The notes beneath the pieces are model-generated. The model was given only the letters and a program-made list of their open reading frames with translations, did not search any database and was not told where the DNA came from. From the NCBI GenBank assembly GCA_034421515.1, contig DAOUKH010000023.1:1-64000 (forward strand): a stretch of 64,000 nucleotides of DNA. Direction: 5' to 3'. This DNA comes from DAOUKH01 sp034421515 (lineage in GTDB: Bacteria; Chloroflexota; Dehalococcoidia; SHYB01). Numbering within the stretch: the first letter of the stretch is position 1; each line of letters opens with the position of its first letter. The position numbers and the translations under genes are program-made. Positions 62,059 to 64,000 of the stretch are shown here, piece by piece.

Positions 62059-63222
62059 ATGAGCCTACGGGGCGCGGCCGCGATCGTCGGTATCGGCGAG
62101 CTTCCAACCAAACGGAACTATCCCGGGCGGTCGGCCTATTCTCTTTGCATTGAGGCCGCGAAGCTGGCCATCGACGATGCCGGCCTGCGCAGCGACGACA
62201 TCGACGGCCTCATCACCGCTGCCGAGGACTTCAGTCCGATCACGCTGGCGGAGCGATTGGGGCTTCGACCCACCTTCCTAGAAGGCAGCCACCTCATGGG
62301 GGCCAGTGGGGCCCAGTCGATTGGACTGGCCGCCATGGCCGTCAACGCGGGCCTCGCGAACTACGTGCTTTGCGCCTTCGGGGGGAGCAGGGACCCTGCC
62401 CTTGGACAGGGCGGACATGGATCGGCCGCGAGCATCAAGACGGAGTTCGAGAGCCCCTACGGGCCGGTGGTCGCGGCGAACGGCATCTACGCGCTGATCA
62501 AGCAGCGTCACATGAACAAGTTCGGCTCGACGGACGAGCAGTTCGCCAAGGTCGCCGCCGATCAGCGGTTCAACGCCCTCACCAACGAGAATGCGGTCTT
62601 CCACGGCAAGCCCATCACTACCGCCGAAGTGTTGAACTCTCCATTGGTCAGCGACCCTTTGCATCTCTTGGAATGCGTCATGCCCTGCGCGGGGGGCTTC
62701 GCCTGCGTGGTGACCTCGGCGGAGCGGGCCAAGAACTTGCCCCATCCGCCGGCATTCATCCTTGGGGTAGGCTCACACTCCACGCACGACCTTATCTGGC
62801 AGAGTCCCGACATCACCACGACGCCCGTCGAGGTGTCGGCCCGGAAGGCCTTCGACATGGCCGGCTACGGTCCGGGGGACGTTCAGTTCGCCGAACTCTA
62901 TGACTGATACACGGTCCTCGCGGCCGTGAGCCTCGAAGATGCCGGGTTCTGTGAGAAGGGTGAGGCCGGGGCCTTCTACGAATCGACCAACACGACCTAC
63001 AAGGGCAGCTTCCCCGTCAATACCGACGGCGGCCAGCTATCGGGCGGCCAGATCACCGGCATGGGCGGAGGTTTCCGGCAGGTGGTCGAAGGGGCGCGCC
63101 AGATCATGCGCCGGGGCGGGGAGCGCCAGGTACCGAAGGCCGACCTCTGCACGATAAACGGCTGAGGGGGCGACGCGAGCGTGATGTTCACGCTCCTGCT
63201 CGGATCGGAAGCAGCGGAATAA
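62059..63222 (+). CDS. Thiolase-like (SCP2/Ltp2-type) protein with two in-frame TGA codons, candidate selenoprotein
   Basis: 387 residues if TGA at 62905 and 63163 are both read; the frame then ends with TAA at 63222, the usual family length. Part 1 (282 residues): AAAIVGIGELPTKRNYPGRS, SHLMGASGAQSIGLAAMAVN. Between the TGAs: YTVLAAVSLEDAGFCEKGEA, then FPVNTDGGQLSGGQITGMGG and GERQVPKADLCTING. After the second: GGDASVMFTLLLGSEAAE. All are thiolase-like C-domain sequence in one frame. The nucleophile position has Gly, so it is not a true thiolase but like the Ltp2 aldolases. A DUF35 partner follows 7 nt later. Alternatives: nonsense mutations or base errors. Confidence 0.75.
62905..62907 (+). 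other. First in-frame TGA of the thiolase-like gene (candidate Sec)
   Basis: CTC TAT GAC TGA TAC ACG reads L-Y-D-x-Y-T. Family members usually have Cys or Ser at x (LYDCFT, LYDSFT), from memory. Confidence 0.5.
62917..62930 (+). promoter_or_regulatory. Candidate SECIS hairpin after the first TGA
   Basis: CTCGC/GTGAG stem (one G-T pair) with loop GGCC starting 15 nt after the TGA, G in the first two loop bases. A competing hairpin CACGG/CCGTG (62910-62928) overlaps it. Judged by eye. Confidence 0.35.
63163..63165 (+). other. Second in-frame TGA of the thiolase-like gene (candidate Sec)
   Basis: ATA AAC GGC TGA GGG GGC GAC reads I-N-G-x-G-G-D, in the conserved Gly-rich C-terminal loop of thiolase-like proteins, where x is commonly Asn, Thr, Trp or Cys. 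Confidence 0.5.
63177..63195 (+). promoter_or_regulatory. Candidate SECIS hairpin after the second TGA
   Basis: A perfect 8 bp stem GAGCGTGA/TCACGCTC around a TGT loop that starts 20 nt after the TGA, with G as the second loop base. This meets the general bacterial SECIS description (3-14 nt loop, G in the first two bases, 16-37 nt from the TGA). Not energy-tested. Confidence 0.5.
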
Positions 63223-63229
63223 GGCGCCG

Positions 63230-63649
63230 ATGAGCGACGACGGCTATTCCAAGCCCGTCCCGATACCCGCGGACCCCGAGCTGACCAAGCCCTTCTGGGA
63301 GGCGGCCAAGCGTCACGAGCTGGTCATCCCACGCTGCGGCGCCTGCGGCCGCTTTTTCTTCTACCCTCGGCACGCCTGCCCGCACTGCCTGTCGTCGGAC
63401 TGGGCGTGGGAGCCGGTGAGCGGGAGGGGCCGCGTCTACAGCTTCACCCTGGTCAGACGGCCCGCCAATCCTTCCTTCATGGGTGATGTTCCCTATGCCT
63501 ATGCCGTCGTCGAGCTCGACGAGGGGCCCCGCATGGTGACCGGCATCGTCGACTGCCCACTCGAGGCCATTGAGATCGACATGCCTGTGCAGGTGAAGTT
63601 CGACGACGTCACGCCCGAGTGGACGCTGGTGAAGTTCGCCCCGGCCTGA
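63230..63649 (+). CDS. DUF35 Zn-ribbon/OB-fold protein, acyl-CoA-binding partner
   Basis: 139 residues. The rubredoxin-like zinc ribbon LVIPRCGACGRFFFYPRHAC, PHC has two CxxC pairs; an OB-fold follows (GRGRVYSFTLVRRPANPSFM, YAYAVVELDEGPRMVTGIVD, VQVKFDDVTPEWTLVKF). DUF35 proteins pair with thiolase-like subunits: with archaeal acetoacetyl-CoA thiolase/HMG-CoA synthase and, as ChsH2, with the steroid aldolase Ltp2. It starts 7 nt after the TAA at 63222, which supports the thiolase frame being translated through both TGA codons. It probably binds the acyl-CoA for its partner. Confidence 0.93.
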   Translation: MSDDGYSKPVPIPADPELTKPFWEAAKRHELVIPRCGACGRFFFYPRHACPHCLSSDWAWEPVSGRGRVYSFTLVRRPANPSFMGDVPYAYAVVELDEGPRMVTGIVDCPLEAIEIDMPVQVKFDDVTPEWTLVKFAPA

Positions 63650-63654
63650 GCGTC

Positions 63655-64000
63655 TCAGGTCCCCTGGGTGGGCGGCGTTGTTGCTATCGCGCCGAAGGCG
63701 GCCAGCCATTCCACGACATCCGTGGCGACCCTGCGCTCGAAGCCGTCGAAGGCGTGATTGCAACGCTCGTACCAGCGTTGGGTAACGGCAGGCGAGCGAA
63801 CGGCCGCGGCCTCCAGTTCGTGCATGCGGGCGCGGTCGTTGAAGTTGTCCTCGGAGCCGGACAGCATCATGATCGGCACGTCGACCTCGGCGATCCGCTT
63901 GGAATGGGCGGCGATGGTTTCGGGGGCCCACATTTCCAGCCAGCAGTCGGCCCGCATCACGATCTGCATGAGCGCGTTATAGGGATCGGGGTGAGGCCGC
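63655..64000 (-). CDS. Alpha/beta hydrolase, C-terminal fragment cut by window edge
   Basis: The frame is open from the right edge of the window to a stop at 63655 (about 115 codons). It has VDVPIMMLSGSEDNFNDRAR, a strand ending in the catalytic Asp region, and WYERCNHAFDGFERRVATDV with the catalytic His. Ser and the N-terminal fold lie outside. Likely a cytosolic esterase- or dienelactone-hydrolase-like enzyme. It is convergent with the DUF35 gene, 5 nt apart. Confidence 0.8.
   Translation of the reverse strand, partial: RPHPDPYNALMQIVMRADCWLEMWAPETIAAHSKRIAEVDVPIMMLSGSEDNFNDRARMHELEAAAVRSPAVTQRWYERCNHAFDGFERRVATDVVEWLAAFGAIATTPPTQGT

Noticed and set aside
62059..63222. TGA read as tryptophan (alternative genetic code) to explain the interrupted genes
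   Set aside because: Many genes here end in TGA at tight overlaps (SDR/LLM, IscS/TusA, secA/next gene), so TGA is a working stop, and the UGSC site is a known Sec position.

Overview
This is a GC-rich bacterial chromosome segment with dense, short-spaced genes on both strands. I infer a free-living Chloroflexota lineage, Dehalococcoidia/SAR202-like. The reasons are repeated expansion of class III (CaiB/BaiF) CoA-transferases, metal-dependent amidohydrolases and flavin/F420-type small oxidoreductases, lipoproteins with long Pro/Thr/Ala linkers after the lipobox, and a UGSC-family selenoprotein. No rRNA or other decisive taxonomic marker is present, so this is inference. TGA, TAA and TAG all serve as ordinary stops.

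Layout. 1-8.9 kb: partial CoA-transferase, membrane protein, tandem Dabb protein, SDR and LLM-class oxidoreductase, enoyl-CoA hydratase, frameshifted MFS exporter, two divergent amidohydrolases. 8.9-12.3 kb: metallopeptidase-like lipoprotein, ispH, tRNA-Pro with terminator. 12.4-14.6 kb: SnoaL-like and EthD-like proteins, DUF402 gene overlapping a Phd-type antitoxin gene. 14.7-16.8 kb: conserved partner protein, UGSC selenoprotein with in-frame TGA, PaaI thioesterase. 16.8-20.3 kb: two PPOX proteins and a double-length CoA-transferase. 20.5-25.2 kb: amidohydrolase, cysteine-desulfurase-like protein lacking its PLP lysine, TusA-like carrier, MFS exporter, pyroglutamyl peptidase. 25.6-28.7 kb: trxB, lgt, sat. 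28.8-34.7 kb: CoA-transferase pair, HerA-like ATPase, unknown gene, second PPOX pair. 34.9-42.2 kb: D-aminoacylase-like amidohydrolase, MaoC protein, second double CoA-transferase, HyuA. 42.3-49.9 kb: housekeeping block (valS, prs, secA plus a coupled unknown gene, tRNA-Gln, tRNA-Glu). 50-59 kb: SDR, isochorismatase-like protein, then a six-gene co-directional run of peptide-type ABC binding protein, MaoC protein, CoA-transferase pair and two permeases. 59-64 kb: enoyl-CoA hydratase, DUF169, acyl-CoA dehydrogenase, a thiolase-like gene interrupted in frame by two TGA codons, its DUF35 partner, and a partial alpha/beta hydrolase.

How the genes fit together. Most accessory genes look like acyl-CoA based catabolism of imported organic compounds: uptake, CoA activation by CoA transfer, hydration/dehydrogenation/hydrolysis, thiolytic or aldol-type cleavage.

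The most unusual points are: (1) one clear selenoprotein (UGSC family) and one candidate selenoprotein, a thiolase-like protein that reaches family length only if two TGA codons are read; (2) four CoA-transferase pairs, two fused and two separate, in which the first unit always lacks the catalytic Asp and the second always keeps it; (3) an IscS-like protein with Met at the PLP-lysine position, next to a TusA-like carrier; (4) a family of GC-rich palindromic repeats confined to the first 27 kb.
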